DNA of 50,508 nucleotides from an uncultured Bacteroidota bacterium (GTDB lineage Bacteria; Bacteroidota; Bacteroidia; 2-12-FULL-35-15): NCBI GenBank assembly GCA_903919535.1, contig CAIXIP010000232.1, positions 1 to 50,508 of the forward strand, read 5' to 3'. Shown piece by piece: positions 6,385 to 14,263 of this stretch (position 1 is its first letter; each line of letters starts with the position of its first letter). The notes under the pieces were generated by a model. It saw only the letters and a program-made list of their open reading frames with translations, ran no database searches and was not told where the DNA came from. The position numbers and the translations under genes were made by a program.

Positions 6385-9300
6385 TTATTGCAACATCAAT
6401 TTTGTAATAAGCTCATTGTTGTTAGTTTTTACTTTCAAAAAGTAAATTCCGCTTGAAAGATTCAAGTCGTATTTGTTGATCACTAATTGATGTTTTCCAC
6501 TTAGCTGATTTTGTTGAGGTGTGATAATAATTTCCTTTCCAAGTATTTCAACAAGCGAAATTGAAACGGTATTGTTTGCCTGCAAATTATATTCGATGGT
6601 TGTGCTTTCATTAAAAGGATTTGGAAAGGCAATCAAATTAAGTTCATTTGCAACATCATTAATTCCTGTTGCTAACAAAACCAATTGTCCATCGCTAGTC
6701 GCAACAGTCGATAATAATCCTGCTCCATCTTCTGATTTAATACTGAAATAATAATGTTGCCCCGATGTTAATGATAAGCCGGTTTTTGTAATTGTTGTAT
6801 TTAAATTAGTGCTAGTCCAATTCACGATATCTGTTGCTCCTGAAGAAGTTCCAATAGCATACCAATAATTTACAACATCCGAATTCGGATCAGCACATGT
6901 TGTCCAGTTTGCAGATAATTGAGTTAATGAATAAGTTGTATCTATATCTGTAGCTATTCCATCACTCACTAGAGCGCTTGAAGGGGTTGTCCAATCAACA
7001 TTTACATCCTGAAATGCTACAGTAGATAAATTTCCTGTTACATCTTTTGTGATTGATTTTATTCTGCATGATGGAGTTGTTGGATTCGTATTCTGATAAC
7101 GAACATCATTTGTTGATGCAGCTCCAACACTTACTGTAACTGAAGGTAATCGTGAACGATATACTTTTAGATCATTCACTAGATAATCACAATTCCCACT
7201 TCTGAAAGAAATTGCATTCCCGTTCGCCAAAGGAGTAGGGTCTGTCCAGCTACCGACAAAAATATTATTTTGGTACAAATCCATTTTCCCTGAAACACGA
7301 TCATAAAGAATTTTATAATCGTACCAAGTATTTGCAGCTACTGTCATTGGAACAGTATTTACTAAAGAAAAAGTGTTGGCTGTAACTTTATAAAATTCAC
7401 AAACACTTTGATCTACTCTGAACCATAAGAAATAGGAGTTTCCTCGATTTGTTTGTGTTGCATCATCACAGAAAAAATGAAATCCTGCTCGTCTGTTTGT
7501 TCCTGTACCACTTATTTTCCCTTGCCAGTTATATAAATATCTATTCGATAAATTTTGAGTAAGCGGTGCGTAAATATTTGTATTGGTAGCAGTTGTTGAT
7601 TGGTCACTCTGCTCTAAGAATCCACCATTTATTGCCCATGTACCATTTGCAATTGTCCAGTCAGGATGAATGGCAAGGTCAAAATTGTCGCTAAAAAATC
7701 CATTGCCATTATTTGCTCTCCATTCTGTTCCATTGTATTCGAGCACTTGATAAAAACTTTTTTCTATTCCTGAACCTCCCGCATTATCCGCATCAGTAAA
7801 TGTACTTGTGAAATTTTGTGTTACCCAATTTGTTGGAGCAATAACTTGTGTTGTCGGATTCACAATGTCGATAGCTGCCAAACTGCAATTCCATATTGCC
7901 TGATAACCGGCTGCTTGTATTGCACCATCCGATTTGTATCGAATTGTTAATGAACCCGAAGTAGAACTTACAATACCAGGGCTATTTGTTCCTGTGTAAA
8001 ATCCTATTAGTGGTGCTGCAGTACTGGAACCATTGTAGATCCAAAGTGTGTCATAATTTAATTCTGTTGCGAAGGAAGAAAAATTTAATGTTACACCTGT
8101 CGAACCTGTTGGTGATATAGTGTAGGTGTAATTTTCATTAGCATTATAATCTCTGTTCGGCCCACCCATATCGTAAATAGTATCAGTACAAGGAACTGTA
8201 GCGCAATCGGTGAATTTATTTTGTATCAGGTTCCAGAAATCACTATAACCATTATCGTAACCTAGTGCCCAGATTCCGATTCCGCCAATTCCGTATTGAT
8301 TAACAATGTCGAATCGTTTGCTCATACTTGCTGCATCATCAATAAAACATTGCCAGTTAACACCGCTTCTCACGGACGGATACCAACTAGAAAAACTATT
8401 TGCATCCCAATGGCGGGATGAATAATAGCCGTTGCTGTTTGCCCTGAATGCATTGTAAATTACAGAACTTGTGCCTGCACCTGTAGTGCTGCTGGGTGTA
8501 GTTGCCGCTGTGGTTGCCCATTCGCGACCGTAATAGGGGAGCCCCAATAATAATTTTGATTTGGATGCTCCTTGTTTTAAATAATAAGTGATTGATTTTG
8601 TAAGTGTATAATTATAAGAAGTCTGAAAATTATACAATGGGTCTTCGGGTCCAGCAGTGGTGCTTCCGCTGTAATAATAATCGTAACCCATAATAATAAA
8701 TAGATCGACATATGGATTTAATGCTGGCATATCAAACGCTGTGCTCCAATCAACTGAATACAACGCAACACTTACTTCCGAACCCGGAATAGCAGCATGC
8801 ATCTGATTGCAAAGGTTGATCATAAAGGCTGTGAAGCCAGCTTTGTGTGAAGCGCCCATTCCTTCAAAATCAATATTTACTCCATGTGCATTTCGCTGTT
8901 GAACGGCACTAATTAAATTGGTGATAAGTGTTTGTTGTGATGTAGAACTTGCAAAAAATGCAGTGTGCCCGCTGAATAATGTGGCACATAATGTTACGTT
9001 TACTCCATTTGCCTGGGCTGTTGAAACAACTGTTGCTGTTGACCAACTATGCGTGTTTGTTGCTGCACCGGTTGCCGAATTTACTTCATAAGCAAAATAA
9101 CACAGGTCTGTTAATCCGTTCCAATCGTAATTTGTTTGTAAACCATTGCTCCAGTATGGATGCCAGCCATACACACGTTTGTTTAAGTTACACGCACGTG
9201 AGCCACTTTTTTGTCCTCCTTCAAAGCGACTTGTTTGGGCTATCCCAGTTTGAACTTCACGCAAACTGTCCCATTGTGCATCGGTACTTAAATTGTATTG

Positions 9301-9411
9301 CGCATATTTTTCTGCTTCTTCCTGGTGAATGGATTTATGAATTTCATTTTTATTTTGTGCAAAACAAATATGAGTTGCAATAGAAAGAAGTAGGAGAATA
9401 TTTTTTTTCAT
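6385..9411 (-). CDS. T9SS-exported GH18-like glycoside hydrolase with CUB and lectin-like domains
   Basis: The product is 1008 residues with a signal peptide (1-18, CFAQ). A GH18-type barrel spans about 78-405, starting RVYGWHPYWSNG, resembling chitinases and spore peptidoglycan N-acetylglucosaminidases. Its active-site motif is HGVNIDFE (176-183). D181 and the proton donor E183 are kept, while the first two aspartates of the usual DGxDxDxE are His and Asn. Next come a CUB domain (about 408-512), a concanavalin/laminin-G-like domain (about 545-760), an Fn3-like domain (about 815-910) and a T9SS sorting domain (about 930-1008, with FPNPFNESTTIEYN, SSGIYFLKV and KLMLQ). It sits 18 bases after the stop of the amidase gene upstream, which shares the whole C-terminal architecture. 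The substrate is probably chitin or peptidoglycan, inferred from the barrel and the amidase neighbour. Confidence 0.85.
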   Translation of the reverse strand: MKKNILLLLSIATHICFAQNKNEIHKSIHQEEAEKYAQYNLSTDAQWDSLREVQTGIAQTSRFEGGQKSGSRACNLNKRVYGWHPYWSNGLQTNYDWNGLTDLCYFAYEVNSATGAATNTHSWSTATVVSTAQANGVNVTLCATLFSGHTAFFASSTSQQTLITNLISAVQQRNAHGVNIDFEGMGASHKAGFTAFMINLCNQMHAAIPGSEVSVALYSVDWSTAFDMPALNPYVDLFIIMGYDYYYSGSTTAGPEDPLYNFQTSYNYTLTKSITYYLKQGASKSKLLLGLPYYGREWATTAATTPSSTTGAGTSSVIYNAFRANSNGYYSSRHWDANSFSSWYPSVRSGVNWQCFIDDAASMSKRFDIVNQYGIGGIGIWALGYDNGYSDFWNLIQNKFTDCATVPCTDTIYDMGGPNRDYNANENYTYTISPTGSTGVTLNFSSFATELNYDTLWIYNGSSTAAPLIGFYTGTNSPGIVSSTSGSLTIRYKSDGAIQAAGYQAIWNCSLAAIDIVNPTTQVIAPTNWVTQNFTSTFTDADNAGGSGIEKSFYQVLEYNGTEWRANNGNGFFSDNFDLAIHPDWTIANGTWAINGGFLEQSDQSTTATNTNIYAPLTQNLSNRYLYNWQGKISGTGTNRRAGFHFFCDDATQTNRGNSYFLWFRVDQSVCEFYKVTANTFSLVNTVPMTVAANTWYDYKILYDRVSGKMDLYQNNIFVGSWTDPTPLANGNAISFRSGNCDYLVNDLKVYRSRLPSVTVSVGAASTNDVRYQNTNPTTPSCRIKSITKDVTGNLSTVAFQDVNVDWTTPSSALVSDGIATDIDTTYSLTQLSANWTTCADPNSDVVNYWYAIGTSSGATDIVNWTSTNLNTTITKTGLSLTSGQHYYFSIKSEDGAGLLSTVATSDGQLVLLATGINDVANELNLIAFPNPFNESTTIEYNLQANNTVSISLVEILGKEIIITPQQNQLSGKHQLVINKYDLNLSSGIYFLKVKTNNNELITKLMLQ

Positions 9412-9429
9412 TTAGGGGAGATAATTAAA

Positions 9430-12400
9430 TTATTTCAAAACCACTTTAAGTGTTTTAAGATCTTTTTCTGTTTTTATTTTTATAAAATATATTCCTTTGG
9501 CAATTTGTAATTCATTTGAATTTATTGTCAATTCATGCTTTCCGGATGCTTGATTAGGATTGTTATATAAAGTAATTTCTTTTCCTAATACATCAACTAA
9601 TGAAATGTTGATCTTTGAATTTTCATTTAAATTGTAACTAAAATTTGTTGTGTTTGAAAATGGATTCGGTGAAATAGAAATTGTATTTAAGCCATCTTGT
9701 TCAGATATTCCTAACCCTAATTGTACAGTTTGTCCATTACTCGTAAATACTGTAGATAGCAATCCTGCTCCATCTTCAGACTTAACACTGAAATAATAAA
9801 TTTGTCCGTTTACTAAACTTAAACCTGTTACAGTTGCGTTTCTGTTGAACCAATTGTCTGTCCATGTTTTGATATTTGTTGCGCCTGGTGTTGTTCCTAT
9901 TGCATACCAATAGCGACTAATAGCCGAATTAATATCTGCAGCAGCACTCCAGTTAGCGGATAAAGTTGTTGCAGAATTAGTAAATGTTATGTCAGTTCCT
10001 GTTCCATCATTGATAGTATCAACTGCGCTTGGTGTTGTCCAGTCGATATTAAGATTCTGATAAAAAATAGCAGATAAGTTTTTTGCAGAATCAGCACAAA
10101 TAGATTTTATTTTTGCAGAAGAAGTAGTAGGGTTAATGTTTTGATATCGAATGTCGTTTGTTGCTGCTGCACCAACAGATATTAACGCTGATGCAGAACG
10201 TGAACGATAAACTTTTAATTCGTTGATCGCAAAATTTGCATTTCCGCTACGGAATGAAATTGCATTTCCTGCAGCGTAAGGAGATGTATCGGTCCAACTT
10301 GTTACGAATGAATTATCTCTGTAAATAGAAATTTTCCCTGTGATTCGGTCGTAAATAATTTTATAATCATACCATTGTCCGGCAATGGTAGTGAACGGAA
10401 TATTTACTACCGGGGATCCAAATGCATCACTTACTACTTTGTAAATTTGTAACAAACCATCATCTACTCGTAACCATACAAAGTAAGAATTTCCTCGATT
10501 AGTCAAGCTACCGTTGTCACAGAAAAAATGAAACCCTGCGCGTTTGGTTGTTCCTGTTCCATCTATTTTTCCATAGAAATTATATAAATATCTGTTGGAT
10601 AAAGTTTGGTTTAAAGAAGCATAAATATTGCTATTTCCGTTTGTTTCATCACTTTGGTAAAGTGCTCCTGAATTAATACTCCATGTGCCTCCTGGAGTAA
10701 CATTACCCACAGTCCAATCAGGATGAATAGCATTATCAAAATTATCTGCAAAAAATCCATTGTTTGAATTTGCACGCCATTCAGTTCCATTATAATCAAT
10801 TACCTGATAATAACTTTTTTCTAATCCACTGCCGCCAACATTGTCGGCATCATTAAAAGTTGCAGTGAAACTTGTAGTTTCCCATGAATTGGGAGGGTTA
10901 ACGGAAGTTATAGGAGCAATGCTATCAGCAGATGTTGCTATTACTGCGTTACTTGTCCAGTTAGCAACCCACCCTGCGGCATTGGTTGCACAATCAGATC
11001 GAAATTCCAGAAGCATTGATCCTCCGCTGGATGTGATGGTGCCAGGATTTGTTGTTCCTGTGTATTGTCCCAATAATGGTGACGAAGTAGTTGCACCATC
11101 ATAAATAAATAAATAATCCCAATTTAATTCTGTGTTGAAAGATGTGAAATTTAAAGTAACAGATGTAGCACCAGTGGGTTTAATAAGTGTTAATGTGCGT
11201 TGATCATCTGTGTAGTTAGCTGTGCTTCCCCCATTATCAGTATTAGTTCCGGTGGAAGTGGTAACTGTAGTGATAGTTGGATTATTATTTATAAGCAAAT
11301 AATAATAAGCCCAATTCCAATTTGGTCCGGGATCATTATGTGTTTGATTGGGATACATCTGATGTCCTTTTATTTTTGTGCAAGCACCTATTCCACATTG
11401 TGTGCTACTGCCCGAACATCCTGGCCCGAAATAAGTTCTTAACGGATTTATTCCATAACCGCTGTTACAGATATCACGAACCAAAGCTGCAGAAGCAGTA
11501 TACATTGCTGTTGTGTACCATCCAGTTTGTGCAACATAACCTTCGTGTTCAAAACCTATTGTATACGGATTTTCAGTTCCAACATGCCATGCTTTGTTAG
11601 CTTCCAAAACCATTTGTGTTACTTGTCCTGTTTTGCTTAACACATAATGTGCGGAAACTTGTGCTGTGGTATTTTGAAACCAGGAGATGCATCCTGCGTA
11701 AGTTCCTTCTACATCATGAATTGTTATTGCGGAAATTGCAAGTGATCTGCCAACGGTATAATTAGTGCTTGCAGCAGCAACCCAGGCTGCTGGAGCGTAA
11801 TCAGCAGATAAAACAGATTTGTTTTTGAACTGCTGTCCACTTTTATTATAAACGTTTTCATTTGTTACAATAACTGTTGTTGAGCTAAGAATAGCATAGT
11901 TTTCAGTGCCAAATATTTTTTCAAGGTCAATAGAATAAAGAGGAAAGCCGTATTGTTGCTGATAATCAAAGTTTGTTAGAAAATTCAAATAACCATAAAG
12001 CTGAGTTTGTGAAGCGAAATTTTGACCAACTGTTTTTTGTGGTAATTCACTTAAGTAAATCAAAATTGGAATTTGAGATTCAATATCATTTGCTGTAATA
12101 TTCAATAAGTTTTTTGTTGCAGCATATGCATCTGCATACGCCAAAATATTTTTTTCAGGATCTGTTATTATTTCATTAACACTTATACCTGAAAGGGTAG
12201 AAACTGTGATGAGATTATTTGCGAAATAATTTTGCCCGTCCAATGTAAGTCCCATTACACCATATGCATTTGGGATTCCAATACAACTTTCTGATTGTGA
12301 AGAAGTGTGTTCAATGTGATTGAATTGAGTATTGTAAAATGAAACAGCTTCTAAAATACCTTTAGGTATTTCAGGATGCAATTGATACGCTTTATTAAAA

Positions 12401-12489
12401 GAAGCTGAATAGTTATTTGGAATAATGTCATTTGCGCTGATTCTGTTACATGCAAATGCCAATACTAGGAGTAGTAGTTTTTTTTTCAT
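9430..12489 (-). CDS. T9SS-exported N-acetylmuramoyl-L-alanine amidase with CUB and lectin-like domains
   Basis: The product is 1019 residues with a signal peptide (1-19). Residues 40-150 (IPKGILEAVSFYNTQF, YGVMGLTLDGQNYF) resemble a lysozyme-like or transglycosylase module, tentatively. An Amidase_2/PGRP domain covers about 245-400. Likely zinc ligands are H258 (ITIHDVEG) and H384 (HNDPGPNWNW), with GFEHEG between. The enzyme would cleave the amide bond between MurNAc and the stem peptide. CUB (about 405-515), lectin-like (about 545-770), Fn3-like and T9SS sorting (about 940-1019) domains follow and are clearly homologous to those of the gene just downstream. Export by T9SS suggests action on foreign cell walls rather than on its own wall, which is an inference. 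A perfect palindrome overlaps its probable promoter. Confidence 0.87.
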   Translation of the reverse strand: MKKKLLLLVLAFACNRISANDIIPNNYSASFNKAYQLHPEIPKGILEAVSFYNTQFNHIEHTSSQSESCIGIPNAYGVMGLTLDGQNYFANNLITVSTLSGISVNEIITDPEKNILAYADAYAATKNLLNITANDIESQIPILIYLSELPQKTVGQNFASQTQLYGYLNFLTNFDYQQQYGFPLYSIDLEKIFGTENYAILSSTTVIVTNENVYNKSGQQFKNKSVLSADYAPAAWVAAASTNYTVGRSLAISAITIHDVEGTYAGCISWFQNTTAQVSAHYVLSKTGQVTQMVLEANKAWHVGTENPYTIGFEHEGYVAQTGWYTTAMYTASAALVRDICNSGYGINPLRTYFGPGCSGSSTQCGIGACTKIKGHQMYPNQTHNDPGPNWNWAYYYLLINNNPTITTVTTSTGTNTDNGGSTANYTDDQRTLTLIKPTGATSVTLNFTSFNTELNWDYLFIYDGATTSSPLLGQYTGTTNPGTITSSGGSMLLEFRSDCATNAAGWVANWTSNAVIATSADSIAPITSVNPPNSWETTSFTATFNDADNVGGSGLEKSYYQVIDYNGTEWRANSNNGFFADNFDNAIHPDWTVGNVTPGGTWSINSGALYQSDETNGNSNIYASLNQTLSNRYLYNFYGKIDGTGTTKRAGFHFFCDNGSLTNRGNSYFVWLRVDDGLLQIYKVVSDAFGSPVVNIPFTTIAGQWYDYKIIYDRITGKISIYRDNSFVTSWTDTSPYAAGNAISFRSGNANFAINELKVYRSRSASALISVGAAATNDIRYQNINPTTSSAKIKSICADSAKNLSAIFYQNLNIDWTTPSAVDTINDGTGTDITFTNSATTLSANWSAAADINSAISRYWYAIGTTPGATNIKTWTDNWFNRNATVTGLSLVNGQIYYFSVKSEDGAGLLSTVFTSNGQTVQLGLGISEQDGLNTISISPNPFSNTTNFSYNLNENSKINISLVDVLGKEITLYNNPNQASGKHELTINSNELQIAKGIYFIKIKTEKDLKTLKVVLK

Positions 12490-12490
12490 T

Positions 12491-12536
12491 CGTGTTTTGT
12501 TTGAGTATTATCCAATAGTAAAGATAACAAAACACG
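12491..12536. promoter_or_regulatory. Palindrome over the probable promoter of the amidase gene
   Basis: CGTGTTTTGTT (12491-12501) is a perfect inverted repeat of AACAAAACACG (12526-12536), spaced by 24 bases. On the minus strand the right arm leads into TATCTTTA, one base from the Bacteroidota -7 box TAnnTTTG, about 30 bases before the ATG at 12489. It could be an operator or a leader hairpin. Confidence 0.4.
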
Positions 12537-12569
12537 TGAATCCCACAACTAAAAGAGAAATAAAAAGTG

Positions 12570-13136
12570 TTAGTTTTCTTCAATTACATCAAGTATTTTT
12601 TCGAATTTTTTATCATCGAATTTTCCTGAAGTTGCATATTTTATTTTTCCTGTTTTATCTAAAACGAAAAAGTAGGGAATGTCTTTTTTTTCGAAATCTA
12701 ATTCTTCTTTGTAAGTTTTTCCACCTTCATAAAATAAAAGATAGGAATACAATTCCTTATCGGTTGCGTCTTTTATTTTTTGTTTCGATGATTTACTTGT
12801 CAGCTGGTTTAATCCGGTGAACATCGGGATGAAATATAAATTTATATCATAATCAATTCCAACATCAAAAACATCCGCTTTTGAGCGATCAACTTTGCCA
12901 ATAAATTTATTGTAAACAGGACTTATCCATGTTTTAAGGTCTTTTTCGGCTGCATTGCTAAATGCCATTCCTATCAAAGTGTATTTCCCTTTTGTTTCTT
13001 CAGGAATGTTTACTTTTTCACCATTATAATTTTCGCATTGCATGGTCGGAAATGTTTTTCCGATAATTTCAGCGGAAGGTTTGTATGCAAATGAAATGGC
13101 AGCGATAGCGATGATTGATATAATGATCTTTTTCAT
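12570..13136 (-). CDS. Exported thioredoxin-fold protein lacking catalytic cysteines
   Basis: The product is 188 residues with an N-terminal signal or anchor (1-18). The body follows a redoxin layout: IGKTFPTMQCENYNGEKVNI, then GKYTLIGMAFSNAAEKDLKTW where a CxxC would be expected, and a late DIPYFFVLDKTGKIKY with the cis-proline region followed by the usual beta-hairpin. No CxxC and no peroxidatic TxxC are present, so thiol-disulphide chemistry is unlikely. It resembles thioredoxin-like proteins of the AhpC/TlpA or ATP10 type, but I cannot assign a role. It is last in a tight three-gene minus-strand cluster with the thiamine-binding-like protein and the cyclophilin. Confidence 0.7.
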   Translation of the reverse strand: MKKIIISIIAIAAISFAYKPSAEIIGKTFPTMQCENYNGEKVNIPEETKGKYTLIGMAFSNAAEKDLKTWISPVYNKFIGKVDRSKADVFDVGIDYDINLYFIPMFTGLNQLTSKSSKQKIKDATDKELYSYLLFYEGGKTYKEELDFEKKDIPYFFVLDKTGKIKYATSGKFDDKKFEKILDVIEEN

Positions 13137-13145
13137 TGTGATTTT

Positions 13146-13415
13146 TTATTTTAAAATTTCAGGTAATTTTTCTTTTGTTAACTCGCTTCCTGCAATTTTT
13201 AATAGAAATACAGCTTTCCCATTATCAAAATCATGTTTCATCTCCTCTTTTAAAACCTGCATAAGTAAATCGTATTCACCAAAAAGCATGGTACTCAATC
13301 CACTAACTTCAACGCGAATATTCTTATTTTGTTTAACACGTTGAATAAAATCAATTACTTTTTTTTCGTAGCCGTCTGTAAGGGCATACATGCTTATTTC
13401 TATCGTTGCGATCAT
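13146..13415 (-). CDS. YkoF/MTH1187-type thiamine-binding-like protein
   Basis: The product is 89 residues and cytosolic, with no signal. The sequence MIATIEISMYALTDGYEKKV, then a second beta strand with IRVEVSGLSTMLFGEYD, fits the ferredoxin-like fold of the thiamine-binding DUF77 family (YkoF, MTH1187). Those proteins bind hydroxymethylpyrimidine or thiamine, though many family members are uncharacterised. It lies between the thioredoxin-fold gene (9 bases downstream) and the cyclophilin gene (4 bases upstream), so co-transcription is likely. No thiamine genes or TPP riboswitch are nearby, so the ligand is not supported by context. Confidence 0.8.
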   Translation of the reverse strand: MIATIEISMYALTDGYEKKVIDFIQRVKQNKNIRVEVSGLSTMLFGEYDLLMQVLKEEMKHDFDNGKAVFLLKIAGSELTKEKLPEILK

Positions 13416-13419
13416 TTTT

Positions 13420-14022
13420 TTATTTATTTAGTTCAGCAAAAACTTTATCTGCTTTGAATTTTTTTGCCGCTTTCCCTTTGCGGATAATTTTAATATGAAT
13501 AATGGTATCACCTTGTTGTGTTGCGGTTACGATATCTTGTCCTGTTATTACATGACCAAATATGGTATGGTGTCCGTCCAGCCATGGAGTAGCAACATGT
13601 GTGATGAAAAATTGTGATCCATTTGTTCCCGGACCAGCATTTGCCATTGCCAAAATTCCAGGACCCGTAAATTTGAATTCAGGAACGATTTCATCTTTAA
13701 ATTTATAACCAGGGCCACCTGTTCCATTACCTAGAGGGTCGCCACCTTGAATCATGAAATTAGGGATTACCCGATGAAATTTTAAGCTGTCATAAAAACG
13801 AACACCTTCTTTTTTTGCTGTATTTTTTATTTTCCCTTCAGATAGCCCAACGAAGTTCGCAACTGTTAAAGGAACTTTTTCAAATTCTAATTGAAGTAAA
13901 ATAACGCCTCGGTTAGTCGTGATCTCTGCATATAGTCCTTTTTCGAGCTTTTGTTTTTTGTCTTTCGAGAAGGAAGTAAGGGATAGAAACAATAGGGTAA
14001 TTGCAAAAAATGTTTTTTTCAT
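13420..14022 (-). CDS. Secreted cyclophilin-type peptidyl-prolyl cis-trans isomerase
   Basis: The product is 200 residues with a signal peptide (1-19). The cyclophilin core runs from about 30 to 185: VILLQLEFEKVPLTVANFVGL, FHRVIPNFMIQGGDP with the catalytic Arg in FHRV, GTGGPGYKFKDE, LAMANAGPGTNGSQFFIT and WLDGHHTIFGHV. It catalyses proline isomerisation during folding of exported proteins, in the periplasm. Length and motifs are normal and all active-site segments are present. It is the first gene of the three-gene minus-strand cluster; the spacer to the divergent gene at 14264 must hold its promoter. Confidence 0.93.
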   Translation of the reverse strand: MKKTFFAITLLFLSLTSFSKDKKQKLEKGLYAEITTNRGVILLQLEFEKVPLTVANFVGLSEGKIKNTAKKEGVRFYDSLKFHRVIPNFMIQGGDPLGNGTGGPGYKFKDEIVPEFKFTGPGILAMANAGPGTNGSQFFITHVATPWLDGHHTIFGHVITGQDIVTATQQGDTIIHIKIIRKGKAAKKFKADKVFAELNK

Positions 14023-14263
14023 AATACATGTTTTTAAATTGGAACGTAAATGTAAAATTCAGCCGCTGATAATGCAATTTTTAAACCAAAAGTTTTTTCT
14101 TTTTTTCATATCTGATATTCTTTGTTGTATGAGGAATTAGCAGATGTTAATAAAACTTTAAATCTTTTTCAAGCCGAACTCATTTCCCATGTTATTTTAG
14201 GGACGTTGAATTTTGTGTTTTTAATTCAAATTGATTTAACGAAACTATTTTAAATCTCTCTTA

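Noticed and set aside
13146-13415. Involvement of the YkoF-like gene in a thiamine uptake operon
   Set aside because: No thiamine transporter, biosynthetic gene or TPP riboswitch is nearby.
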